44,574 nucleotides of DNA from Bacillota bacterium. Its GTDB lineage: Bacteria > Bacillota > Clostridia > Christensenellales > Aristaeellaceae. The position numbers and the translations under genes are program-made. This document shows, piece by piece, positions 7,031-14,122 of the stretch (the stretch's first letter is position 1; every line of letters starts with the position of its first letter). The stretch spans positions 1 through 44,574 of the forward strand of contig JAFADG010000013.1 in the NCBI GenBank assembly GCA_023425025.1, written 5' to 3'. The notes under the pieces are model-generated. The model did no database searches. It saw nothing but the letters and a program-made list of their open reading frames with translations, and was not told the origin of the DNA.

Positions 7031-8131
7031 ATGGACAGAAAGACGCCGCTGTATGAAAACCATGTGGCTCTGGGCGGAAAGATGGTGCCGTTCGCGGGGT
7101 ACATTTTGCCGGTGCAGTATCCGGCGGGGGTCATTGCAGAGCACATGGCGGTACGTACCGCCTGCGGGCTGTTTGACGTATCCCACATGGGCGAGGTGCT
7201 GTTTTCCGGGCCTGATGCCCTGGGCAACATTCAAAACCTGGTCACCAACGACATGGGAAACCTGAACATCGGCCAGGTACGCTACAGCCCCCTGTGCAAC
7301 GACGACGGCGGCTTTGTGGACGACCTGATCGTATACCGCCTGGGCGAAGAGCGCTACCTGCTGGTGGTGAACGCCTCCAACCGGGAAAAGGACGTAGCCT
7401 GGATGAAGGCGCATCTTTTTGGAAACGTTCAAATGGAAGACGCTTCCGATGTCACCTCCCAGGTGGCGCTGCAGGGGCCCAAGGCCCCGGAAATCCTGGG
7501 CCGCCTGTGCAAAGAGGAAGCCATTCCGAAAAAGTATTACTCATTTGTGGAAAAAGGAACGGTTGGAGGCATACCCTGCCTCATCTCCCGCACAGGCTAT
7601 ACGGGGGAGACCGGCTTTGAGCTCTACTGCGCCAATGAGGACGCGCCCCGCCTGTGGGATCTTCTTTTGGAAACCGGCAAGGACCTGGGGCTGATCCCCT
7701 GCGGCCTGGGCGCCAGGGATACGCTGCGCCTGGAGGCGGCCATGCCCCTGTACGGCCACGAGATGGACGATACCGTCACGCCCTTTGAAACCGGCCTTGG
7801 CAGCTATGTGAAGATGGACAAGGCTGATTTCATCGGCAAAAAAGCGATGGTTGAAAAGGGTGAACCGAAAATCAGCCGGTTCGGCCTTGCCATGACCGGC
7901 CGCGGCATCGCCAGGGAGCACTGCACGGTATATCAGGGCGACAAGGAAATCGGGCACACCACCTCCGGCACCCTCTGCCCCTTTGTGAACAAGGCCATCG
8001 CCATGGCGCTGCTCCAAAAAGAAGGCCTTTCTTTGGGCGACACCGTGGAAGTGGATGTGCGCGGCCGCAGGATCGCCGCGGAAATCGTGCCGCTGCCCTT
8101 TTATAAAAAGAGCAAAGCCTGGTCTCTATAG
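7031..8131 (+). CDS. gcvT: Glycine cleavage system T protein (aminomethyltransferase)
   Basis: GcvT takes the aminomethyl group from lipoyl-GcvH, releases ammonia and transfers the one-carbon unit to tetrahydrofolate, giving 5,10-methylene-THF. The 366-aa length is typical. Recognisable segments are the N terminus (TPLYENHVALGGKMVPFAGY), GLFDVSHMGE, the folate-site region SRTGYTGETGFELY and GARDTLRLEAAMPLYGHE. The ATG follows AGGAGG (GCAGGAGGATCGATC) at standard spacing. It is the first gene of the glycine-induced operon gcvT-gcvH-gcvPA-gcvPB-lplA(-lpdA). It appears intact. Confidence 0.98.
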   Translation: MDRKTPLYENHVALGGKMVPFAGYILPVQYPAGVIAEHMAVRTACGLFDVSHMGEVLFSGPDALGNIQNLVTNDMGNLNIGQVRYSPLCNDDGGFVDDLIVYRLGEERYLLVVNASNREKDVAWMKAHLFGNVQMEDASDVTSQVALQGPKAPEILGRLCKEEAIPKKYYSFVEKGTVGGIPCLISRTGYTGETGFELYCANEDAPRLWDLLLETGKDLGLIPCGLGARDTLRLEAAMPLYGHEMDDTVTPFETGLGSYVKMDKADFIGKKAMVEKGEPKISRFGLAMTGRGIAREHCTVYQGDKEIGHTTSGTLCPFVNKAIAMALLQKEGLSLGDTVEVDVRGRRIAAEIVPLPFYKKSKAWSL

Positions 8132-8163
8132 AAACGACTGCAAAATAGAAGGAGGAAAACACA

Positions 8164-8541
8164 ATGAACACCCCCAAGGAATTGAAGTATACCAAATCCC
8201 ACGAATGGGTCAAGGAACTCTCCGGCGGCATCGTTGAAATCGGCCTGACTGACTTTGCCCAGAGCGAGCTGGGCGACCTGGTGTTTGTAAACCTTCCCCA
8301 GCCGGGCGACAGCGTCACCGCCGGTGAAACCTTCGGCGACGTGGAATCGGTCAAGGCCGTCAGCGACGTATACAGCCCCGTCACCGGTGAAGTCGCACAG
8401 ATCAACGAAGCCCTTCTGGACAGCCCGCAAAGCATCAACCAGGCGCCCTATGAGGCCTGGTTCATCCGCGTCAAGGACGTTTCCGGCACCGTAGATCTGT
8501 TGGATGCCGCGGGTTACGAAAGCGCCGTCAAGGAGGGCTGA
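8164..8541 (+). CDS. gcvH: Glycine cleavage system H protein
   Basis: GcvH is the 125-aa lipoyl carrier that shuttles the aminomethyl intermediate between the P, T and L proteins. The lipoylated lysine is Lys64 in GDVESVKAVSDVYSP, within the expected hairpin of the barrel-sandwich hybrid fold; the N-terminal YTKSHEWVK is also diagnostic. The ATG follows AGGAGG. It lies 32 bp after gcvT and 2 bp before gcvPA, so it is in the same transcript. The lipoate ligase encoded downstream is the probable modifying enzyme. Confidence 0.98.
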   Translation: MNTPKELKYTKSHEWVKELSGGIVEIGLTDFAQSELGDLVFVNLPQPGDSVTAGETFGDVESVKAVSDVYSPVTGEVAQINEALLDSPQSINQAPYEAWFIRVKDVSGTVDLLDAAGYESAVKEG

Positions 8542-8543
8542 GC

Positions 8544-9863
8544 ATGGGCAGCTATATCCCCACCACTTTGGACGAGCGGCAGGAAATGCTGGCCCAGATG
8601 GGCTATGCCAGCGCCGCCGAGCTTTTTCATGACGTGCCCAATCAGGTGCTGCTGAAAAACCCGCTTGATCTGCCGGAAGGCAAACAGGAGCTGGAGGTCC
8701 GCAAGGCCATGAATGACATGGCAAAAAAGAACAGGGTGTACGCCACCATCCTCCGGGGAGCCGGGGCATACAGCCACTACATCCCCTCCATCGTCAAGTA
8801 TGTGACCTCCAAGGAGGAATTTGTCACCGCCTACACCCCCTACCAGGCGGAAATCAGCCAGGGGATACTGCAATCCATCTTCGAATATCAGACCATGATC
8901 TGCGAACTGACCGGTCTGCCGGTGAGCAACGCCTCCATGTACGACGGCGCCGAAGCCGCGGCGGAAGCGGTGGCCATGTGCCGGGAGCGCAAGCGGGTGA
9001 CGGCCCTTGTTTCCGCCACCGCCCATCCCGACACCATCGCCACGATACAGACCTTTTGCAACGCCGCCAACGCGCCCATGCGCATTGTGCCCGAAAAGGA
9101 TGGCGTAACGGATACAGCGGCACTGGAAGCCATGCTGGGCGAGGACACCGCCTGCTTGTTTTTGCAGCAGCCCAACTTTTACGGCGCGCTGGAGGACGCA
9201 AAGCTCCTGGGTGAAAAGGTGCACGCGGCCGGCGGCAAGTACATATTGGGCGTAAACCCCATCGCCCTGGCCGTCATGCAGTCCCCGGCCGAAGCCGGCG
9301 CCGACATCACTGTTGGCGAAGGCCAGCCCCTGGGCATGCCCCTGTCCTTCGGCGGGCCCTACCTTGGGTTCATGGCCGCCTCCAACGCCATGATGCGCAA
9401 GCTGCCGGGCCGCATCGTGGGCGAGACCACAGACCACAAGGGCAACCGGGCCTTTGTGTTGACGCTGCAGGCCCGGGAGCAGCACATCAGAAGAGAAAAG
9501 GCCAGCTCCAACGTCTGCTCCAACCAGGCGCTGTGCGCCCTGACCGCCGCAGTGTACCTTTCCGCCATGGGCCCGGAGGGCCTAAAGGAAGTGGCCGTGC
9601 AGTCCATGAGCAAGGCCCATTATTTGCTGGACGGGCTCACAAGGGTTGCCGGCATCACAAGGGCCGGCTCCGCGCCCTTCTTCCATGAGTTTGTAACCAC
9701 CTGCAATGGAAAGCGGGATGTAATTTTAAAGGCCCTGGAAGCAAAGGATGTTCTGGGCGGCCTGCCCATAGGTGATGATCAATTGCTTTGGTGCGCCACC
9801 GAGCAGGTCAGCCGCGAACAGCTCGATGCCGTCATCAGCATTGTCCAGGAGGTGTGCGCATGA
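8544..9863 (+). CDS. gcvPA: Glycine dehydrogenase (decarboxylating) subunit 1
   Basis: This 439-aa protein is the N-terminal half of the P-protein, which decarboxylates glycine on PLP and loads the aminomethyl group onto GcvH. It opens with SYIPTTLDERQEMLAQMGY and contains LRGAGAYSHYIPSIVKYV and the Ser/Asn-rich AREQHIRREKASSNVCSNQ stretch typical of GcvPA. As expected for this subunit it lacks the PLP lysine, which is in GcvPB. The ATG follows AAGGAGGG. Its stop overlaps the gcvPB start as ATGA, indicating coupled translation of a heterodimeric enzyme. Confidence 0.98.
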   Translation: MGSYIPTTLDERQEMLAQMGYASAAELFHDVPNQVLLKNPLDLPEGKQELEVRKAMNDMAKKNRVYATILRGAGAYSHYIPSIVKYVTSKEEFVTAYTPYQAEISQGILQSIFEYQTMICELTGLPVSNASMYDGAEAAAEAVAMCRERKRVTALVSATAHPDTIATIQTFCNAANAPMRIVPEKDGVTDTAALEAMLGEDTACLFLQQPNFYGALEDAKLLGEKVHAAGGKYILGVNPIALAVMQSPAEAGADITVGEGQPLGMPLSFGGPYLGFMAASNAMMRKLPGRIVGETTDHKGNRAFVLTLQAREQHIRREKASSNVCSNQALCALTAAVYLSAMGPEGLKEVAVQSMSKAHYLLDGLTRVAGITRAGSAPFFHEFVTTCNGKRDVILKALEAKDVLGGLPIGDDQLLWCATEQVSREQLDAVISIVQEVCA

Positions 9864-11272
9864 ACCTGATTTTTGAAGTAAGCCGCAAGGGCCACCATGT
9901 GAGCCTGCTGCCCAAGTGCGATGTGCCGGAGGTTTCCCTTCCCGAAGACCTTGCGCGGGAAACAGCCCCCCGCCTGCCGGAAATGGCGGAGACGGACATC
10001 AGCCGCCATTATACCAAGCTGGCCAAACGCGCCCACGGCGTCAACAGCGGCTTTTATCCCCTGGGCTCCTGCACCATGAAGTACAACCCCCGCATCAATG
10101 ACGAGATCGCCGCGCTGCCGGGCTTCGCGAACATCCACCCCCTGCAGCCCAAGGAAACGGTCCAGGGCTGCCTGGAGGTTCTCTCTACTGCCGAAAAGCA
10201 CCTGTGCGAAATCACCGGCATGTACCGCATGACCTTTCAGCCCGCCGCCGGCGCCCATGGCGAATACACCGGCATCCTGCTCATCAAGGCGTATCACCAA
10301 TCCCGGGGCGATGGTAAGCGCACAAAGCTCATCGTGCCCGACTCCGCCCACGGCACCAACCCGGCCACCGGCGCCATGGCGGGCTATACCGTCGTCAGCA
10401 TCCCCTCCGGACCCGACGGCTGCGTAGACCTTGAGGCCTTGAAAGCCGCGGTGGGCGAGGACACCGCGGGGCTGATGCTCACCAACCCCAACACCCTGGG
10501 CCTGTTTGACAAGAACATACTGGACATCACCCGCATCGTCCATGAGGCCGGCGGCCAGTGCTATTACGACGGCGCCAACCTCAACGCCATCATGGGCATA
10601 GTCCGCCCCGGCGACATGGGCTTTGACGTGGTGCACCTCAATCTGCACAAAACCTTCTCCACTCCCCACGGCGGCGGCGGCCCCGGCAGCGGCCCGGTGG
10701 GCTGCAAATCGCATCTGGCCCCCTTCCTGCCCTATTCGAAACTTGGCGAAGCGGCACAGCCCCAAAGCATCGGCCAGGTAAAAGCCTTCTATGGCAACTT
10801 CCTGGTGGTGGTGCGTGCGCTGACCTATATCCTGACCCTGGGGAAAGAAGGCATGAAAGAAGCTTCCGAAAACGCGGTGCTGAACGCCAACTACATGATG
10901 CACAGGCTGAAAGACACCTTTGACCTGGCCTATGACCACACCTGCATGCATGAATTCGTGCTGACGCTGGAAAACCTCAAAAAGGAAACCGGCGTATCCG
11001 CGCTGGATGTGGCCAAGGCACTGCTGGACAAGGGCATGCATCCGCCGACGATGTACTTCCCCTTGATCGTGCACGAGGCGCTGATGATCGAGCCTACGGA
11101 AACGGAGAGCCGGGAGACGCTGGAGGAGGGCATCGAGGCCTTGAAGGACATCGCCCGCCGCGCCAAGGAAGACCCGGAAGCGCTGCATATGTGCCCCGTG
11201 ACCACCCCCATCGGCCGGCCGGACGAAGTGAACGCCGCCCGCAACCCGAAGCTCCGCTATACTTTTGAATAA
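9860..11272 (+). CDS. gcvPB: Glycine dehydrogenase (decarboxylating) subunit 2
   Basis: This 470-aa C-terminal half of the P-protein carries the PLP-binding lysine, Lys264 in HLNLHKTFSTPHGGGGPG, with the usual glycine-rich loop after it. Other family segments are GFYPLGSCTMKYNPRIN and DSAHGTNPATGAM. It pairs with GcvPA to decarboxylate glycine. I start at ATG 9860, 6-7 nt after AGGAGGT and overlapping the gcvPA stop by 4 bp, rather than at an in-frame codon further upstream inside gcvPA. It is followed after 11 bp by lplA. Confidence 0.98.
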   Translation: MNLIFEVSRKGHHVSLLPKCDVPEVSLPEDLARETAPRLPEMAETDISRHYTKLAKRAHGVNSGFYPLGSCTMKYNPRINDEIAALPGFANIHPLQPKETVQGCLEVLSTAEKHLCEITGMYRMTFQPAAGAHGEYTGILLIKAYHQSRGDGKRTKLIVPDSAHGTNPATGAMAGYTVVSIPSGPDGCVDLEALKAAVGEDTAGLMLTNPNTLGLFDKNILDITRIVHEAGGQCYYDGANLNAIMGIVRPGDMGFDVVHLNLHKTFSTPHGGGGPGSGPVGCKSHLAPFLPYSKLGEAAQPQSIGQVKAFYGNFLVVVRALTYILTLGKEGMKEASENAVLNANYMMHRLKDTFDLAYDHTCMHEFVLTLENLKKETGVSALDVAKALLDKGMHPPTMYFPLIVHEALMIEPTETESRETLEEGIEALKDIARRAKEDPEALHMCPVTTPIGRPDEVNAARNPKLRYTFE

Positions 11273-11283
11273 GAGGTGACCGA

Positions 11284-12273
11284 ATGATCCACCGCTGCCG
11301 TTACATCATCACGGACCATACCGATCCATACGGCAACCTGGCGCTGGAGGAACATTTGCTGGAGACGGCTGCGCCCGGCGAAATCATACTGTATTTATGG
11401 CAGAACCGGCACACGGTGGTCATCGGCCGCAACCAAAACGCCTGGAAGGAAGTGCGGGTGCCCGACCTGGAAAAGGACAACGGGCACCTGGTACGCAGGC
11501 TTTCCGGCGGCGGCGCGGTCTACCATGACCTTGGCAACCTGAATTTTACGTTCTTGGTGAGCCAGGCCGATTACGACGTGGCCCGGCAGACGGAAGTGAT
11601 TTTGCAGGCGGTGCGTTCCTTCGGTATTCAGGCGGAGCGCACCGGCCGCAACGACATCACGGTGGAAGGCCGCAAGTTTTCCGGCAACGCCTTTTACAAA
11701 AGCGGCGGCAACGCCTACCACCACGGCACGCTGCTTGTCAGCGTGGACATGGACAACCTGGCCCGGTATTTGAATGTGCCCCAGCAGAAGCTGGATTCCA
11801 AGGGCGTATCCTCGGTCAGGGCCCGGGTTGTCAACCTCACGGAGCTTTGCCCCGGCCTTACGCTGGATGCGCTCAAAGAGGCGCTTGTGAAGGCCCTGGG
11901 GGCTGTGTACGGCACGGAACCTTTGGTGTTGCCCTCTGAACGCATTGACGCCGGTAAGGTTGCTGCCGGCAGGGAAAAATTCGCCGCCTGGGATTGGATC
12001 TATGGCCGGCCGATCCCCTTTGCTTGGGAAGGGGATGCCCGTTTCCCCTGGGGCGGCATCCAATTGCAGTTTTCCGTGGAATCAGGCCGTGTCAAGGATT
12101 GCGCCGCCTATTCCGACGCGCTGGATGAAACGCTGATCCAAAGCCTGCCGGGGTTGTTTGCCGGGTGCGAATTCAACGGCTCCGCGCTTTCGCAGGCTAT
12201 AGCGCCTGTTAAAGCTCAGTCGGAAGAAATCGGCAATGATCTGACCGCGTTTTTGACGAGCCAGAATTTTTAG
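11284..12273 (+). CDS. lplA: Lipoate-protein ligase A
   Basis: LplA activates lipoate with ATP and transfers it to acceptor lysines such as Lys64 of GcvH. The 329-aa protein has both the catalytic domain and a C-terminal accessory domain. Signature residues are RRLSGGGAVYHD (71-82) and GRNDITVEGRKFSGNA (121-136), with Lys131 at the position of the conserved active-site lysine. The ATG follows AAGAGGTGACCGA. Placement directly after gcvPB suggests the operon supplies its own cofactor attachment by scavenging lipoate; no lipoate synthase (lipA) is visible in this window. Confidence 0.96.
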   Translation: MIHRCRYIITDHTDPYGNLALEEHLLETAAPGEIILYLWQNRHTVVIGRNQNAWKEVRVPDLEKDNGHLVRRLSGGGAVYHDLGNLNFTFLVSQADYDVARQTEVILQAVRSFGIQAERTGRNDITVEGRKFSGNAFYKSGGNAYHHGTLLVSVDMDNLARYLNVPQQKLDSKGVSSVRARVVNLTELCPGLTLDALKEALVKALGAVYGTEPLVLPSERIDAGKVAAGREKFAAWDWIYGRPIPFAWEGDARFPWGGIQLQFSVESGRVKDCAAYSDALDETLIQSLPGLFAGCEFNGSALSQAIAPVKAQSEEIGNDLTAFLTSQNF

Positions 12274-12323
12274 GCTTGATGCAGATCATGACAGTGTATG
12301 AGGTCTGTATGCCCAAAATCAAG

Positions 12324-12441
12324 CCTTCCCCTTGAGGGGAAGGTGGCGCGTAGCGCCGGATGAGGTGGCGACCATATGCATGCCCTACCCTTTACCACCT
12401 CATCAGCCGACTTCGTCGGCAGCTTCCCCTCAAGGGGAAGC
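12324..12441. repeat. MITE-like palindromic repeat between lplA and lpdA
   Basis: About 118 bp bounded by arms that are reverse complements (12325-12342 and 12423-12440, cttcccct... type), each also nearly self-palindromic. Inside lie a small hairpin ggcgc/gcgcc (12345-12357), a second gccga/tcggc hairpin (12406-12420) and an inner stem tgaggtgg/ccacctca (12361-12368 with 12395-12402). The whole can fold as a cruciform with side arms. Similar elements are common between genes in gut Clostridia, as I recall. No coding potential is seen. Confidence 0.75.
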
Positions 12442-12494
12442 CTCTGCCTGCGTATTACACGCCCTGCTTTCAGCACAGTGTAAGGAGATAAGCC

Positions 12495-13886
12495 ATGGAT
12501 TTTGACTGGATCATCCTGGGCGCGGGACCGGGCGGTTATGAGGCCGCCATCCGCGCCGCGCAGCTCAAGCAAAAAGTGGCCCTGGTGGAAAAAGCCGAGG
12601 TGGGCGGCACGTGCCTGAACCGTGGCTGCGTACCTACCAAAGCGCTTTTGCACGCCGCCATGGGCTTTGAGGAGCTGGACCGCCTTGCCGCCTGGGGCGT
12701 CAAGGTGGAGCAGCTGACCCTGGACCTGGATAAAATGTATGCCCGCAAGGACGAGCTGGTCGCGACCCTTCGGGATGGCATTGGCCGGCTGATTGCCCAA
12801 AACGGCATTACGTTTGTAAAGGGCGCGGGCGTCATACAGGGCAGCCATACTGTAGCAGTTGGCGATCAGGTACTAACGGGGGAGAAAATCCTTATCGCCA
12901 CCGGTTCCACCCCCGTGCTGCCGCCGATCCCGGGTCTTGACCTGCCCGGCGTCGTAACCAGTGACGGCATATTGGCCGCCCCGCCCGCCGGCAAACGTCT
13001 TGTAATCATTGGCGGCGGCGTGATCGGTGTAGAGTTCGCCTCCATGTTTCAGGCGCTGGGGTATGAGATCACCATCATCGAAGCGCTGGAGAGGCTCCTG
13101 CCCCAAATGGACCGGGAGATTTCCCAGAACCTTTCCATGATCCTGAAAAAGCGGGGCGTGAGCATCTTTACCGGAGCAAAAGTCGCGCAAATTGAAAAGA
13201 ATGAAGACGGCTCCCTGACCGCGCTGTATGATTTGGGCGGCAAGCAGGGGCAGGCAACCGGCGACACGGTGCTTGTGGCCATCGGCCGCAGGGCCAACAC
13301 CCAGGGCTTGTTCGCCGAGGGACTCGCTGTGGAAACGGACCGGGGGCGCATACTGACCGATGAAAACCATCAAACAAGCGTCCCTGGCGTATATGCCATC
13401 GGCGATGTGGCCGGCACCATCCAATTGGCCCACGCCGCCTCCGCCCAGGGAATCGCCTGCGTGGAGCGTGCGGCCGGGCATACGCCCGCCGTCCGGGAAG
13501 ACCTTGTCCCCTCCTGCGTGTATACCCGCCCCGAAATCGCCTGTGTGGGCCTGACAGCGGACGAAGCAAAGGCCAAGGGCATCTCCGTTCGCACCGGCAA
13601 ATATATCCTCTCCGCCAACTGCCGCACCATGATCGCCGACGGCGAGCGGGGCTTTATCAAGCTCGTTCTGGACGCCCAAACCGATTCGTTGCTGGGCGCG
13701 CAAATCGTTTGCGAGCGCGCCACCGATATGATCAATGAGGCCACCGTGGCCATTGCCAACAACCTTACCCGCACACAGCTTTTGAAAGCCATCCGCCCCC
13801 ATCCCACCTTCGCCGAAAGCTTCACCGAAGCCCTGGACAGCGTGGAAGGCCGCGCCATCCACATGGCTCCGGCGCGAAGGGGATGA
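12495..13886 (+). CDS. lpdA: Dihydrolipoyl dehydrogenase (L protein)
   Basis: This FAD flavoprotein reoxidises dihydrolipoyl-GcvH with NAD+, completing the glycine cleavage cycle. It has 463 aa, an N-terminal FAD motif GAGPGG, the redox disulfide Cys40/Cys45 in GGTCLNRGCVPTKA, an NAD-binding GGGVIGVEFAS and the C-terminal catalytic pair His436/Glu441 in HPTFAE. The ATG follows AAGGAGATAAGCC. The MITE-like repeat separates it from lplA by 221 bp; no canonical terminator with a U-tract is seen there, so it may still be read from the gcv promoter. A strong hairpin follows the gene. Confidence 0.97.
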   Translation: MDFDWIILGAGPGGYEAAIRAAQLKQKVALVEKAEVGGTCLNRGCVPTKALLHAAMGFEELDRLAAWGVKVEQLTLDLDKMYARKDELVATLRDGIGRLIAQNGITFVKGAGVIQGSHTVAVGDQVLTGEKILIATGSTPVLPPIPGLDLPGVVTSDGILAAPPAGKRLVIIGGGVIGVEFASMFQALGYEITIIEALERLLPQMDREISQNLSMILKKRGVSIFTGAKVAQIEKNEDGSLTALYDLGGKQGQATGDTVLVAIGRRANTQGLFAEGLAVETDRGRILTDENHQTSVPGVYAIGDVAGTIQLAHAASAQGIACVERAAGHTPAVREDLVPSCVYTRPEIACVGLTADEAKAKGISVRTGKYILSANCRTMIADGERGFIKLVLDAQTDSLLGAQIVCERATDMINEATVAIANNLTRTQLLKAIRPHPTFAESFTEALDSVEGRAIHMAPARRG

Positions 13887-13899
13887 CGAATAGGTTTTA

Positions 13900-13946
13900 T
13901 TGCGGGAAGAGGACTTTTTGAAAAAAGTCCTCTTCCCTTTCCGCAA
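13900..13946 (+). terminator. Long perfect hairpin after lpdA
   Basis: The arms gggaagaggacttttt (13904-13919) and their complement (13921-13937) form a 16-bp stem, extended outside by ttgcgg/ccgcaa. Internal T-tracts replace the usual trailing U-run. It is the likely 3' end of the glycine cleavage transcript and may also be part of a dispersed repeat, since a diverged repeat starts directly after it. Confidence 0.65.
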
Positions 13947-14033
13947 GCTCAATCGTCGCGCCGCTTCACTGCCGTTCGCGTCGCTTGTTTCGCTTGATTC
14001 CTTCGCCTCGCTTCATCCGCCACAGGCGGCGCT
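13947..14033. repeat. Dispersed intergenic repeat, copy 1
   Basis: This 87-bp segment aligns end to end with 18315-18400. Both begin gctcaatcg, share gcttgtttcgc and end with cgcctcgctt then tccgccacaggcggcgct; the last 40 bp match at about 34 positions. It contains the small palindrome cgccacaggcg. It lies between lpdA and pnkp and has no coding frame of note. Confidence 0.65.
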
Positions 14034-14078
14034 CAGCTCACTCACCCATCTCTCAAAAACTTTCAATATGAATATTTA

Positions 14079-14118
14079 GGGCCGCAGCATAATAGGAATT
14101 GCTGCGGCCCTGTTTCAT
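14079..14118. terminator. Terminator between lpdA and pnkp
   Basis: A perfect 10-bp stem gggccgcagc/gctgcggccc (14079-14088 and 14101-14110) lies 13 bp past the pnkp stop codon. T-rich sequence is present on both sides, so it may act for the minus-strand hen1-pnkp transcript and, in reverse, as a backstop for plus-strand read-through. Confidence 0.7.
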
Positions 14119-14122
14119 ATTT

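Noticed and set aside
12324..12441. CRISPR-like array
   Set aside because: Only one pair of arms is present, in inverted orientation with internal hairpins; there is no periodic spacer structure.
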